From Brachionus koreanus (Eukaryota > Rotifera > Eurotatoria > Ploima > Brachionidae), in NCBI GenBank assembly GCA_016987375.1, contig PJRA01000444.1, positions 1,071,634-1,135,633 of the forward strand: 64,000 nucleotides of DNA, in the 5' to 3' direction. The notes below the pieces were generated by a model. The model did not search any database and was not told the origin of the DNA. It saw only the letters and a program-made list of their open reading frames with translations. Position numbers and translations under genes: made by a program. Shown one piece after another: positions 1 through 11,897 of the stretch (its first letter is position 1; each line of letters opens with the position of its first letter).

Positions 1-587
1 CGGTGACTATTTTTGGAGTTTTTGAACAAAATGGGTGCGAAATATACAATAAAAAAAATAGGTCACCCAGTTAGGCTCATTTACCATATTTTTTTTGAGA
101 GATTTTTGGTATTTTTAAAAAAACTCTTTAATTTGACAAATTTCGAATAAAAAAAGAGATATTCTAAAAATTAAATAGATTAATGTAAAAAAAAATCCTT
201 ATTTTCTCTAAATTTTCTCTAAAATGCTTTTTGACTCAAAAAGTATTTTTACTGATAAAAAACTAAATAAAAAAATTAACTCCATTTTAAAGGAACTATT
301 TTTTATTAAAACTTTTTTTTTCCAAAGTTCACTAATAAAAGGTGAAAAAAATTTTTCAACAATTCCTAGTCTCAGCTTTTCCAAGTTAATTTTACTTCTT
401 TTTGATTTTATATCCTTTCATCAATTAATATTCTAATTCATTTATTTAAATTAATTTTTTTTCCGGGTTTAACTTTAGTTTCGGCTTATCGAGAATTGTT
501 CATAATAAAAATAATTAGTGAATTTTTAAACTTTATTTAATGAAAATTTAAAAAAGAAGAGAAAATTATAATAAATTTTTTTTAAAG
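1..587. other. Intron or upstream sequence of the WD40 gene
   Basis: AT-rich sequence with many homopolymer runs. I see no WD-repeat-like coding and no convincing start codon for the gene that becomes readable at 588. The simplest reading is intron or 5' flank of that gene. Confidence 0.4.
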
Positions 588-3179
588 TAATCACAAATCA
601 GCAATTTTATGTTCAGTTATCACGCATTCTGATGAATTTATAATCACTGGTAGTTATGACAGAATAATCAATGTAATAAGAATAGAAAATGGCGACATAA
701 TTCATTCTGTAGAAAAACATTTTGATGCAATCACTGCCCTAGCTATATCAGAAGATGATTCAATTCTGGTCTCAGGTAAAAAATTTAGTAATTTTTTCTA
801 TTGAACACATGTCTGTTTGTTTTTTAAAATTTGTTCTTATTTAAATTATTATTAAGCATCCACCGATAAAACCGTTCGTCGATGGTCTTTCGAAGATATG
901 CAAATACTGGATAATATAGCAACTATTTATAGCTCAGTAACGAGTATGATTATAACTTCTGACAATACTTTTGTTGTTATCGGATGTGAAAATAAGACAG
1001 TTCAAGTAAAATCACTGATTACTGGCACCGATATTCATGATTTAGTCGGTCATAATTCAGATATTATATGTTTGGCCTCTTCTAGGGATTGTGAAAGAAT
1101 TTATGTTGCATGTTCAGACTCAAAACTGTATCTATATGATTTAAAATCCAGAGAACTAATAGCTATTTTAATCGAACAAGAATCTAGCATTAATGATCTA
1201 AGAATATCATCTGACAACAGCTTCCTATTTTCTTCTTCTGGAGTAAGTTTTTATAAATAGTGTAAATTTTTTTTAATTCAATTCCTTTAGAATTCTTTGT
1301 ATGTCTTAAATTTAAAGAAAAAGAAATTTATTTCTAGACAAAAATGTAAAGAAATTGAACAGAATCGATTAATAAAGGCCATTGCTATGTCTAAAGAAGG
1401 TGATATGGCCATTACTGGTGATGACTCTGGGCTAGTAAATCTATGGAATTTAAAAAGCGGAGAATTTATTGAGACATTGATTGAGCCTAATGAAAATGAG
1501 CGATGTGGTGTTTGTAAGCTAGCGTTGTCCAATTCAAATTTATTTAGTGTTGCTGCGTTCACTGACAATACAGTAAGTGTGTTCGACAACGAAATGGGTG
1601 ACGTTGCAGCTGAATTCAGTGAGCATCAGTCAAAGGTCAAGCACTTGTATATTCTAGATGATAATAAAAGAATTTTAACATCTGACGGCTTTAATTTATG
1701 CAAAATTTGGGTTGCTCATACTGGACAACTTCTTGAATCAATTACTGTAGCATGTAATCTGTTTGCCTTATCGCCCGACATGAAATTTGTTGTCTCAGGT
1801 CCTGGAGAAAATGTGTTAGTATTAATTAAGATTAAATTTTTTAAAATCAGATTTAAAAATTACTCTATTCACAGTGAATTGTAATTAAAACTAAAAGTGA
1901 AATACCACTGTTTAATATAGTCTATCAAAAATTAAAAACAAAATTAGCTGAGTTTAAACAACTTAATTTTTATTAAAAAACGAATAATCTAAGAATTATT
2001 AAGTTGACAATCTCTTTTTATCTGCTGTATCTTCAAGTTAGTGCAATATTCTACGCCAAATGCAAAAGGATTTTAAAAATTCATAAGTCATTTGAATTGT
2101 TAATTGATTTTAAAAAAATAAAAAAAAATCTGGATCTAAAAAAAGGTTTTAAAATTAAAAATTAATTTTTAGAGTCAAAATTTGGGGTTTAAATGAAGCG
2201 AAAGTCATTAGATCCATAGATCATCCAAGCAAAATAACTGTAATTAAATTTACACATGATTCTCAATTCGTTATAACTGGTGGAGAAGACAATTCATGTA
2301 AAATATGGGAGTTGTTAACTGGAAAATTGATTCAGGTCTTAATTGAGCATGACAATGCAGTTACTTCGATTGATGTTCCATTCAATAACAATCTCATAGT
2401 CAGTGGTGCCAAAGATCGACTTGTTTTGTTGTGGAATTTTAAAGATGGTTCAGTAATTCATAAATTATCAGCACATAATGACATGATTGTGAAAGTAGCA
2501 ATAACATTCGATGGAAATATAATCATATCCGGTTCTAAGGACGGTATTATAAATGTATGGTCCACTAGATATGGCTATCTATTAACAAGTATCAACCTTC
2601 AGTTTAAATTAGTGGAATTGATTGTATCAAGCGATGCCACAAGCATTGTAGCTCGACTTGCCGATTCAACTAATCTTGCAATTATTGGTCTTACACATAA
2701 AAGCATAGTTGATTGCAACAAAGCTACTAGTCAAGCTAGTCTAAAGTCTTTCGATTGTAATTTTAAAAAATAAATATTATCTAGAATTACTAATAAGAAT
2801 TTTTAAGATATAGGCAAATCACAAAATAGCCATTTACCTTTAAAACCAAAACCGCTTGTATTTGCTAAGAAATCAACAGAGCTTTTGAAGCTGTTTACCC
2901 AAGAACCGCAAGATGTTGGAAAAAAGACAAGAAGACAATCGGAAATAACTACCCATGTTCAAGTATACAATTAAATTTTTTTTTTCTGTATAATCAATAA
3001 CTATTATTATATTGAATAAATTAAAGGCTGAGCCTATTTCTGTCACACAGCATTCGTCTAGAGGAATATTTCAGAAACAAAAACGTAAAACTAAAAAATC
3101 ATCAGAATTTAGTTCAAATACTAGTTTGGTCAATAAAGAAGAAAAACCGCGAAAAACAAGAATATGTTGTATTTTATAA
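588..3179 (+). CDS. WD40-repeat protein, 5' incomplete, with C-terminal CaaX-like box
   Basis: Six exons read in phase: 588-775, 857-1242, 1291-1814, 2173-2756, 2814-2962 and 3027-3179, giving about 660 residues. All introns are GT-AG. The protein is mostly WD40 blades, with repeated patterns such as ITGSYDR, STDKTVRRW, GEDNSCKIWELLTG, SGAKDRLVLLWNF and SGSKDGIINVWS. The chain should fold as one or two beta-propellers acting as a binding scaffold. After the last blade comes a basic, low-complexity tail (KQKRKTKK) ending RICCIL-stop. CCIL fits a CaaX box, and Leu at the last position is the class usually geranylgeranylated. The first visible exon starts mid-codon, so N-terminal exons, possibly with a NACHT domain as in NWD-type proteins, lie upstream. 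WD40 identity is sure. The wider family and any effector domain are unknown. Confidence 0.85.
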
Positions 3180-4048
3180 TTTTTTTTTCTTGCTCAAATC
3201 GATTTTTATTTTATGTAGTTGATTAATGCAATTTTTTTTAGAGAACATTAATTCATAAATCATTTTAATTTTTTTTTAAATAAAATATAGAAATTCTAAA
3301 AGATTATCTAAATTTGACATATATAAATAAAACCATTAAAAAAATGTATATTATCATATGTATATTTCCCTCCCATTAAAATAGCATAAAATTCTTAAAA
3401 TAATAGCTTGGTATTTGAAAGTTTTTGTCTATGGGTAATTTTTATTGTAGAATTCAAATCTGAAATAATACTTTGAAAATTTTTTTCGGTTGAGGAGCTG
3501 TATAGACTCAAAGTCGACCTATTTTTAAAATACATAAAAACTCTTATTAGAATTAATTTTTTAGATTTTTTAACCAAAAATTTGAATTTTTTGAAAAATC
3601 ACGTGCTGATGTATTTTTTAGTGTAAAATTCAAAAATAGACTCAGTTTTTTGATTTTCAAAAAAAGTTATAAAGATGAATTAAACATTTTCATTTTCTAA
3701 AAAAATAAAATCAACATTTTTAGCTAATAAAAGCCATTTTTTAAAATTTTACTTATTTGTGACAAAATTCAAATTTCAATTTTTAAAAAATGGGTCTTAA
3801 AAAACCGTCGCGCGTTCGATGTTAAAATGGTATATTGAAGTTTACAAAAAAAATTTTATCATATTAGAAATAATTTTTTTAAAAATTTTTTAGAAGATTT
3901 TACAATTAAAAAATTTAGTGTAGAGAAATGTTTTGATGTGTAGAATAAAATGATGAACCACATCCAATTATTGTGAATGATTTTGTATTTAGAAATTTTT
4001 TTGCAGAAATTTGTATACATAAAAAATTAAATTTAACATTGAATATTT
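3180..4048. other. Intergenic AT-rich region
   Basis: No coding potential recognised. It includes one copy (about 3594-3640) of a ~50-bp dispersed repeat that recurs at about 7955-8005. Confidence 0.4.
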
Positions 4049-4386
4049 AACAGGTGAGTCAAAATGTTTTGCAAAATTTTCAAACTCGGATTAAAATATG
4101 AACAGATATTCGGACAGAGCTCATATTTCACACACTTATTAAAATATTCTTTAGATTAAAATTTAAATTTTTAATTTAGGTATTTTTGTAAAGCTAATCG
4201 GGACAAGCTTTTAGAAAATTTATTGAAAATTTAAGGTTGAGGACACTCAACCCAAAATGTACAAGGTGTCTCTCCATGGAGAGAAGAATATTGTAATAAG
4301 TTTGTGAAATATCAGCTCTGTTAGAATATCTGTTCATATTTTAATCCGAGTTTGAGAATTTTGCAAAACATTTTGACTCACCCGTT
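4049..4386. repeat. MITE-like element with ~90-bp terminal inverted repeats
   Basis: The left arm starts CAGGTGAGTCAAAATG at about 4051. The right arm, read on the other strand, starts CGGGTGAGTCAAAATG at about 4384. The arms match with few differences for roughly 90 bases and enclose about 170 bases with no coding capacity. A third, solitary arm of the same family lies at about 16908-16972. The structure is that of a non-autonomous DNA transposon. Confidence 0.8.
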
Positions 4387-4630
4387 CAATGATAACTCTT
4401 AAGCGTGATCATTTTCAAATCAATTGAAAAATTGTAATGACTTTTTTAACTCGGTTTTATTTTTATTTGGTAGAAAATAAAATTAATTTAGAAAAATTAA
4501 ATTATTTATTCTTTGAAGCAATATTTTCAATTGATTTCATAAATTTTCTTTTCAAAATACGCGAATATACAAAATTTATGCAGATTAATGGAAAATTTCT
4601 TAGTAGTAAATGAACCTTTAATTATTAATA

Positions 4631-5753
4631 TTAAATAAAAAATAAATAATAACTAAAAAAAATTTTTTTTTTTACTTTTAAAGCATTTAACCAGTATCCA
4701 AATGAATAGCTAGACCAGCCAAGAGTTCGGATTGTTGAACTTGAATATAGCGCCAAATTTCTTGATAACTTAACTTCGTTTTTGAAATTTAAATTTTCAT
4801 CATCTAAAAATCCTGTATTAAGAGTCTGAAAATATAAGTTCTTGTCTGAGTACTCATAATTCAGTGATTCAATTAGTTTTTCTGTGAATAAATTCGAAGC
4901 GCCAAACAAAGAGACATAAGGTGATGAAAGAAATGATCTTTTGGTTGAAAAATTTACAAAAGCTCCTTTGTTTCTTTCAAATTTTGACAAACAATAAAAT
5001 TTAAATTTTTTAAAAAAATTACTTTTGAAACATAGATGGCAAAAGCATTCTTATTATTAAACTAAATACTGCTACGTTTGAGCAAAGTGAATTTTCAATC
5101 AAATTTTTTGATAAAGCATGATAATAAGAGCATTCTTGATTGAAACAGCTGCTATTTACTGATAAAAATTTAAGATTATTTAAAATTAAAAGCCATTTTA
5201 AATTTAAATTACCAAAAATTCCGATGTCTCTACCAATTATTGTCTTTTCTAAAGGAATCAATGATCCAAAATTTCTAGGATCAATTATAATAGGAATAAC
5301 TTCAATTTGAAAATCTGAACCTATTTTAAAACTTTGAAAATAAGCATTCAATAATTATAGTCTAAATTACTAATGATTTCAGTCATTTGTGTCAAAATTT
5401 CTTGATTTTGATCGATTAGTATAAGATTAATTTTGCGTTTTGCAAGTTCTCTGGCATAACCATAACCAATTTGATTTAAACAGCCTAAATTAAACAAAAA
5501 CTAAAATTTCATCTGATTATTTCATCGACTTACCAAAAACTACAGCCCAATTGCCAAGAGACTTTATCCATTTTTCGTTCGATACCAAATTCGGGATAAG
5601 ATAGTGTCCAATGGCTCGACTAAGATTTCTGAAGCTTTCAAATGACTTTTTTCCCAAATAAAGAATTCCAATCAATGCTAGCCGATCATTTATGTCAGAA
5701 AGATCACGAGAGAACTGATTTACAAATAAACTAAATGAGTCGGCTGTGTTCAT
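4631..5753 (-). CDS. HSDL1: Inactive hydroxysteroid dehydrogenase-like protein 1
   Basis: Four exons (5753-5534, 5484-5371, 5320-5023, 4973-4631) join in phase to give 324 aa, close to the ~330 aa of animal HSDL1. HSDL1 is a mitochondrial short-chain dehydrogenase-like protein of the HSD17B12 branch. In human HSDL1 the catalytic Tyr is replaced by Phe, which makes it enzymatically inactive. The N-terminal block (ALIGILYLGKKSFESF, then LGNWAVVFG) matches the family. The cofactor glycine motif is degenerate (GCLNQIGYGYA). The active-site YxxxK is replaced by FGASN, so both Tyr and Lys are lost. The block KNKGAFVNFS corresponds to the strand before the active site. Loss of both residues fits a non-catalytic role. 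The start is the Met that lines up with the family N-terminus; an upstream in-frame Met is less likely. Confidence 0.85.
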
Positions 5754-6177
5754 TATTTTAAACCTAAAAAAAAAAATGCTGTTTTGATATTTTGAATATA
5801 AAACAAAAATTTGAGCAATATTTCTCTTGAAAATAAAAAATTTCCTTACATTTTGTTTGCAACATTTCAAATAATGATTTTATTCTATCGTTTTAGAAAT
5901 TAATTAAAAATTTTACTTTCATTTTCAAATAATATAAGCAAAATAAAATATTATCTATAAGCAAAAACTCAATTACCTATCAACATTAAAAAAAAAAAAC
6001 GCCAGCGAATTTTTATCTTTTTCTATTCAAAATTTTAATATTATTCTTTGACATCAATTCATACTGCTGTCGAAAAGATAGCAGATTGAAATGCCGAAGG
6101 TTTAGTCAAAATAACCCATTCAATAAAATCAATTAAGCTCTATTCTATTGCAAGCTGAAAAATTCAAATAAACAAAA
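5754..6177. other. Intergenic, includes possible 3' remnant of the adjacent retrotransposon
   Basis: No gene is seen. Bases 6060-6177 may be decayed 3' sequence of the minus-strand non-LTR fragment, but the reading is weak. Confidence 0.3.
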
Positions 6178-6480
6178 TTATTTGATTTTGAAAATGATAA
6201 AAAATATGTGTAGCTGGATGAGATCACCACGACAACGCCGCTCTGCAAGTGTAGAACATTCGAGTGCTTCTCTTCTTTCCAAGTAGGACTTGGCCTTCAA
6301 TTCTGGTATCACTTTTGAAAATCTTCGCTGTACTCGCTCCAGGATATCGATACCACATCGACGATACGGATTCCAGGCTCCAGCAGCAAACTCTAGATGC
6401 GGACGAACAAACAACTTAAAAAGTATGTCTACTAACCTTGGGGAGAAATATTTAAATGTTTGTCTGATTCGACTTGCGTC
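6178..6480 (-). mobile_element. Non-LTR retrotransposon fragment (C-terminal end of ORF2)
   Basis: One uninterrupted frame encodes the conserved region after the reverse transcriptase of CR1/Jockey-type elements: FVRPHLEFAAGAWNPY, then LERVQRRFSKVIP, then ERRCRGDLIQL. This block is the usual thumb/C-terminal domain. The fragment is about 100 codons long and truncated on both sides. Its GC content is well above that of its surroundings. Confidence 0.85.
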
Positions 6481-6549
6481 ATTAACTAAAATTACTTATT
6501 TTTCACCAGTTTTATTTAATTTATATAAATTTACCATTTTTTATTATTA

Positions 6550-8026
6550 AATTACTTAATTGATATAAAAATAAAAATTTATGTTAAAAATCATTGTTTT
6601 TCTAAATTTTAACTAAATTAAAAAAAAAATAAGACCATTTGACAGGCTCAAAGAAAAAAAATATAAATTTTAGCTGAATGGTTAATAGATAATTTTAACT
6701 TAACTGATGTCAATATAAAAAAAACATCTATATTGTTGTAAAAAATGTTACCGAGCTTTGTTCAAAATACATAATAAAAAAAAATATTTTAAAAGAAGCA
6801 TTAGTTGATAAAAAAAAGCAAAGTATTGAATTGATAAAGAATACTAATTACCATAATTATTTGTTATTATTTTCAAATATAGAAATTTAGAATTGATTTT
6901 TTTAATTGATTGGAATTTAGAATTGATTGGACAATCTAAAATACCACACTTGTAATACACTTTTACAAACCATTTTATTTTTTTTTAGGTAAAATGATGT
7001 TTAACTTATAATTTTAATGCACATAAGAAAAATTATGATGAATAATACAAGTTATGCAAAATTAGCAATTTTTTCAAGTAATTTTAGTTTAAGCTTCAGT
7101 AATTTTAGTTAAAAAATAATAAATCGCCATTTTTTTATTGAAAAATTGTTGCTTTTTTTATTAATTCAGCCAAAGTAAAGTAAATCTATTTTTGTTTTAC
7201 ATGTTTAAAAATAAGGAAATAAGATTTAATAAGATATTCAATTATTAATAAATATTTATTTTTTTTGACATTTAAATGTTATCTTAATTAAATTTCTGAA
7301 TAAAGCGCCAATTTTATTTAGTGTTTATTATTTTTCTATGGTATCAAAAAAATTTCTTTAAATATAAAAAATTAAGATTTAATAAATAAAAATTCAAAAA
7401 CAATATAATTAGCACGAGAAAAAAAAAATAATCATTTTGAATTATATGCCAATCTTGACCCTTTTTTCCTTCCTGGCTAAGGCCTTGAATCTTAAGCCGA
7501 TTCATAGTATTTTTCAGGTATTGTTGTTGATTTTTATTTAAAGCAATTACAATACACTCACATATACAACTTTAGAACTAGTCTTCATACGAACAAATTG
7601 AGAACTTGCTGTCCAGTTAGTTAACCCTTTCATACCTGAGAACAAACCGTAATAAATAAAAATAATCAGAAGAATTTTTTTGATGTAGATTACGAATTTA
7701 GGGTTGTTTTTTGTCTAGGTCATCGCCTAAGCCCTGTAAAATTAGGCTAAATTTAGGCTAAAAATAAAAAATTTTAAATAATTCAAAATTTAAACGATTT
7801 ATTAAAAAACTGAGTCCATTTTTGAATTTAACAAATTTTACAATGGATAATCTTCATTATGTAAAAAATAACATAAAAAATACCCTAAAAAATATATATT
7901 TTAAAAGTTTAACTGATAATAACTTTTCCGCGGAATCATGTTTTTTTTTTTGAAAAATCACGTGCTGATGTATTTTTTAGTGTAAAATTCAAAAATGAAC
8001 TCATGCCATGAGCTTAAATCAAGAAA
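6550..8026. other. Gene-free region with decayed repeat sequence
   Basis: No gene is recognised. About 7440-7640 is less AT-rich and may be a retrotransposon 3' end on the minus strand, but I cannot read a domain. About 7806-8007 begins and ends with inverted copies of a ~20-bp sequence (TGAGTCCATTTTTGAATTT and its complement), so it may be a small inverted-repeat element. Its right end shares ~50 bp with 3594-3640. Confidence 0.35.
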
Positions 8027-9720
8027 TAAAAGAGACACAAAGTTTAATTCTTGGTCATTTAACTACCAAAAGGGTGATTTCGAGTCTTTATCATGATTTT
8101 TAATGAATTAAAGTGAGAACAAATTTTGTCGAGCCTGACAGCGGATCAAATGATTGAGAAATTTAAATCATATTATAGTTTGGTTGTAGACATGTTTGCT
8201 CCAAAAAGGTGTTTCAACAGAAAACATAAGCCATATCTAAATGAAAATTTAAGTAAAATTAGTTATAAAAATCATTCAGCATGGCAAGCATATATGACAA
8301 GTGCCTGGTCAATCGAAAAAGAAACTATATTTAGGCGCATAAATAAAGAATGTCAAATCGCAATTAAAGAGACAGTGCGTAAATACGAAAAAAACTTAGC
8401 AGCTAGAGCTTCTTTATTAAATATGAAGCAGTATAATAGATTTTTCATATGTACGAAATGGTATCAGTCTAGGAAATGAGTAAACAGAGAAAGGAGGATT
8501 GTGATTTTTTCTTTAAAAAATTATAACTTTGAAGTGCCATAGAGAGCGCCTTAAACTTATCACAAAAATCTGATTAACTAACCTAGTTACAATTGTCATA
8601 AAAGGTTACTTATTAAATTAAATTTGTATATGTTAAAGATATCACTAAGCAATCAAGTGGATGTACTCTATACAGATTTCTCTAAAGCCTTTGATAAAGT
8701 GAATCACTCAAAACTTTTATTCAAACTTAAACGGCTTAGTATTGACGGAAAGATATAAAAATAGATTGAATCGTTTCTTAGCCATCGTAAGCAAAGAGTT
8801 GTACTAGTGCTGTACCATAAGGCTCTATCATCGGCCCATTGCTCTTCACAATTATTATTAATGATTTGCCCAATAGACTAAAAAATAAATGTCTACTTTA
8901 TGCAGACGACTGCAAGATATATTATATTATCGATCGATACAATCCGAATGAATCATTTAAGTTACTTCAAGATGATATTGATTCATTAATTAGCTGGTGT
9001 AATGAGTCGTCTATGGATTTAAATTTTGAAAAATGCGAGATTGAGTTTTAATCGAAATCAACGGCCTCAGAATGATTATATTATGAATGATTTTGCTGAT
9101 GAAAAAGCTCATCTTGTCCCAAGATCCCGAATTCAGAAAGACTTGGATCCAACACGATTTAAAATGGCATCGGCAAGTTTGCTCGGCAGTCTTCAAAGGC
9201 AACAGAATACTAGTAATACATTTAATTACTTTATGCAAGTCTTGTATGGCCTAATTTAGAGTAAGATAAAAGAATTCTAGAGGCTGTTCAACGAAGAGCT
9301 ACTCGTGCTATCTCTGGTTCTAAAGATCTAAACTACAGTGAAAAACTAAAGGCTCTAAATCTGACGAATTTAACCAAAAGTCGAATGAGAGGTGACTTAA
9401 TTCAAATGTTTAAAGTTAAAAAAAATATTGATCATGTCAAATGACAATCTCCACTCACTTTTTCAAGCAGAAGTACAAGAGGCCATCCAAGAGACAAAAT
9501 TAAGAGAGAGATAATCAAAAATTGTGCCCAAAGAAAGAACATCTTCACAAAATGTCAATGGCTGGGATAAGCTGGGAGTAGATGCAACGGAAGCTCAATC
9601 TAGCGATATTTTTAAAGCAAAAATAGACAAAAACCTTCATAACATTTTTTGCACATAATCTATTGTAAGATTTTACGCATTTCAATGCGTTGCAATAAAC
9701 CACTATTCTATGCTTTACTA
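8027..9720 (+). mobile_element. Degenerate non-LTR retrotransposon (CR1/Jockey-like ORF2, 3' half)
   Basis: The order of blocks is that of a non-LTR ORF2. First comes the linker after the endonuclease (FAPKRCFNRKHKPYLNENL at ~8205). Next is the RT region with YTDFSKAFDKVNHSKLL (~8671) and the catalytic box LLYADDCKIY (~8893). Then follow SWCNESSMDLNFEKCE (~8991) and a C-terminal block (VNGWDKLGVDATEA, ~9557). At least three frame changes and several stops separate the blocks, so it is dead. A TG-rich 3' tail near 9660-9720 may mark its end. The YADD motif itself survives. Confidence 0.85.
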
Positions 9721-10049
9721 AAGTTGTAATTTAAATGTATCTAATTAAATTTTTAAAAAAATTATATAAAAAACTAAAAATTTTCAAAAAATTTATGTAA
9801 ATATAAAAATGTGGAAAATCTTTTGACAAAGCCATTCATAATTTAATTCGTATTTTATGCCCATCTTGGGCATCCAAATTTTATTTTTTTTTTACCTTTT
9901 TTTTTATTTTGACTGGATAAAATAAAATGCAATACAAAAAGTAAAGCATTTTTTTACTAAAATTTAAAAATTATTATTTTTATTAAAAAAAAAATCAAAA
10001 TAAATCAGAAAGACGTTTTGTAAATTTGTTTTAACAGTAACTTGAAAAT
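9721..10049. other. Intergenic spacer
   Basis: AT-rich with long T and A runs. Nothing is recognised. It would hold the 3' UTR of the GPCR gene. Confidence 0.3.
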
Positions 10050-11887
10050 TTATTTAAAATTGAAATTGCTTTTATTTTTGCTTTCCACAAATCTCATTCG
10101 TTTTAGAACAGCCGAGTCACGAAACGATTCTCGGTCATTAAAAAGTTCATTATTTAATTTATTACTCGCACTAATCATTACGGGAATCGAGCCGCGAAAA
10201 TTTTGACATTTTCTATTGTCACAATATTTTTTTGACTGGTATCTATACAGACTAGAAGTTTTTGGCTGATTTAAGCTTTTTACTCCGACATTACATAAAA
10301 ACTCATTATCATTCCATTTATGATTATCGTTTAGTTTTAAATCTTTGACAAAATTCGAATTGGCTTTGTCAGATTCAAATCTACTACAATTCAATAATTT
10401 GTTCAAATCAGTCTAAAATTGAAATATTAATTGTTAGTTTGTAATCAAGAATAAATCAAAAATTAAAATTTTCAAGTGTCTTTTAGAGATTTAAAACTAT
10501 TACTGGAAGAGTTTTAAATACGATAAATTTTAAAATTACTTTAAATCTTTTGTTCATGAAACTGTAAATAATTGGATTAATGAAGGAATTAGACATTGAT
10601 AGCCAGTGACATACAAAAAATATAACAGACATCCATGACTTGGTCATGACAATATTGAAATTTCCATAATTTACAATAGACAAATAGAGATGAAATACAT
10701 GAATGGGGAGCCAATTTAGTGAAAATGTTACTATTATAACTAGGAGTATACGAATTGTCTAGGAAATTAAATTTTTTAATTTTTTTTTTTAAATAAAAAG
10801 GAAAAAATACTTTATTTATTTTGTTTTTTAGGTGCTCAAGCTGTTCATTTTGTATATTGTGAAGATTTTCTTGCAAATATGAATCTTTTCCATGGTTTCT
10901 ATTCCATAGAATAGAAATTATTTTACTGTACATTATTATTAAAATTATCACAGGTATAAGAAAAGTTTGCAGAAATATCCAAATAGTGTATATTAAGTAA
11001 TATTTTGCGCTAGTCGACATATTTGAATCCCAAATTTCGCTACAAACATAATAAGTATCTACGTTATCCTCAGTCGATACATTAGAATTTGAATCAGAAT
11101 TTTTGTAATATTTAATAGGCACAGACTTGTAAATGAACAGTTGAGCTGAGGCAAGAAGAATGGCTACCATCCATATAATTGTCAGACTCTTTCGATTATG
11201 ATTTTTAGTATTTGATGAATTGTATTTAAGCGGATATGCCACCGCAAAAAATCTGTTAATAGCTAGAAAGGTTAGAGTAAATATGCATCCATTTACACTT
11301 AATAACTGGATAAAATTTGTGATCGGACACATAAACGCGTTGAATATCCATTTTCCAAGCAGTGCATTAATAAAAGTGAAAGGGATGCAAAAAATAGACA
11401 TTAGTAAGTTGAAAATGCTTAAATTCATTAAATAGGAGCTTATGTCTAAAAACGATGATCGAAATCCACAACACATAACTAGCAAAACCAAAACATTGCC
11501 AACTACAGACAAAATAATTGTAATTGAATAAACCATTGTTAAAAAAATCGTTGTTTCATTTGAATATTCATTTTTCGGTGCATTTATCTTCCAATTTGTA
11601 AGATTTTTCTGTTGATTTAACTTGGTAGCTGTATTTTGTATGCCATTTTCATTATTAGCATTGTTTTTTTTTGAGCTGCTAAAATTCATCAATTGTCCAC
11701 TAAGTGCTTTATGCTTCAATAGCTCTGTTTGCTTTTCTAGACATTTTTTTAAGCTACTCTCTCTGGTTTCTTGACACAATGGAATAAAGTCCGAAAAATT
11801 TGATTCAAAATTTTTAATTGTTATGTTGTACTCTTGATTAAAGCAAATGTAGCATGACATAATCAACAAAAGTTTCATTTGTTCCAT
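10050..11887 (-). CDS. Rhodopsin-class G-protein-coupled receptor (peptide-receptor-like)
   Basis: Three exons (11887-10811, 10758-10504, 10412-10050) give 564 aa. A Met three codons upstream (11896) is an alternative start. The first ~20 residues could be a signal peptide. About 100 extracellular residues precede TM1 (VVGNVLVLLVM). Seven hydrophobic spans follow. Cys residues before TM3 (FMCPITNF) and in loop 2 (YVCSEIW) can form the usual disulphide. TM6 holds FSLNWLP and TM7 ends NPIIYSFMNKRF. This pattern is typical of neuropeptide receptors of the NPY/tachykinin-like group; the ligand cannot be told. Two switches are altered: DRY is NRF, and the TM2 Asp is Asn (SIFNLLM). The tail is long (over 120 aa) and Ser/Asn/Lys-rich. 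Confidence 0.88.
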
Positions 11888-11897
11888 TCTAGACACT

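Noticed and set aside
5320..5371. Apparent frameshift in HSDL1 after TEIIS
   Set aside because: A 50-nt intron with GTAATT donor and AAAATAG acceptor explains the frame change exactly.
7440..7640. Less AT-rich patch that might be a gene or a retrotransposon tail
   Set aside because: Both strands have many stops and no motif could be read. It is mentioned only as possible repeat sequence.
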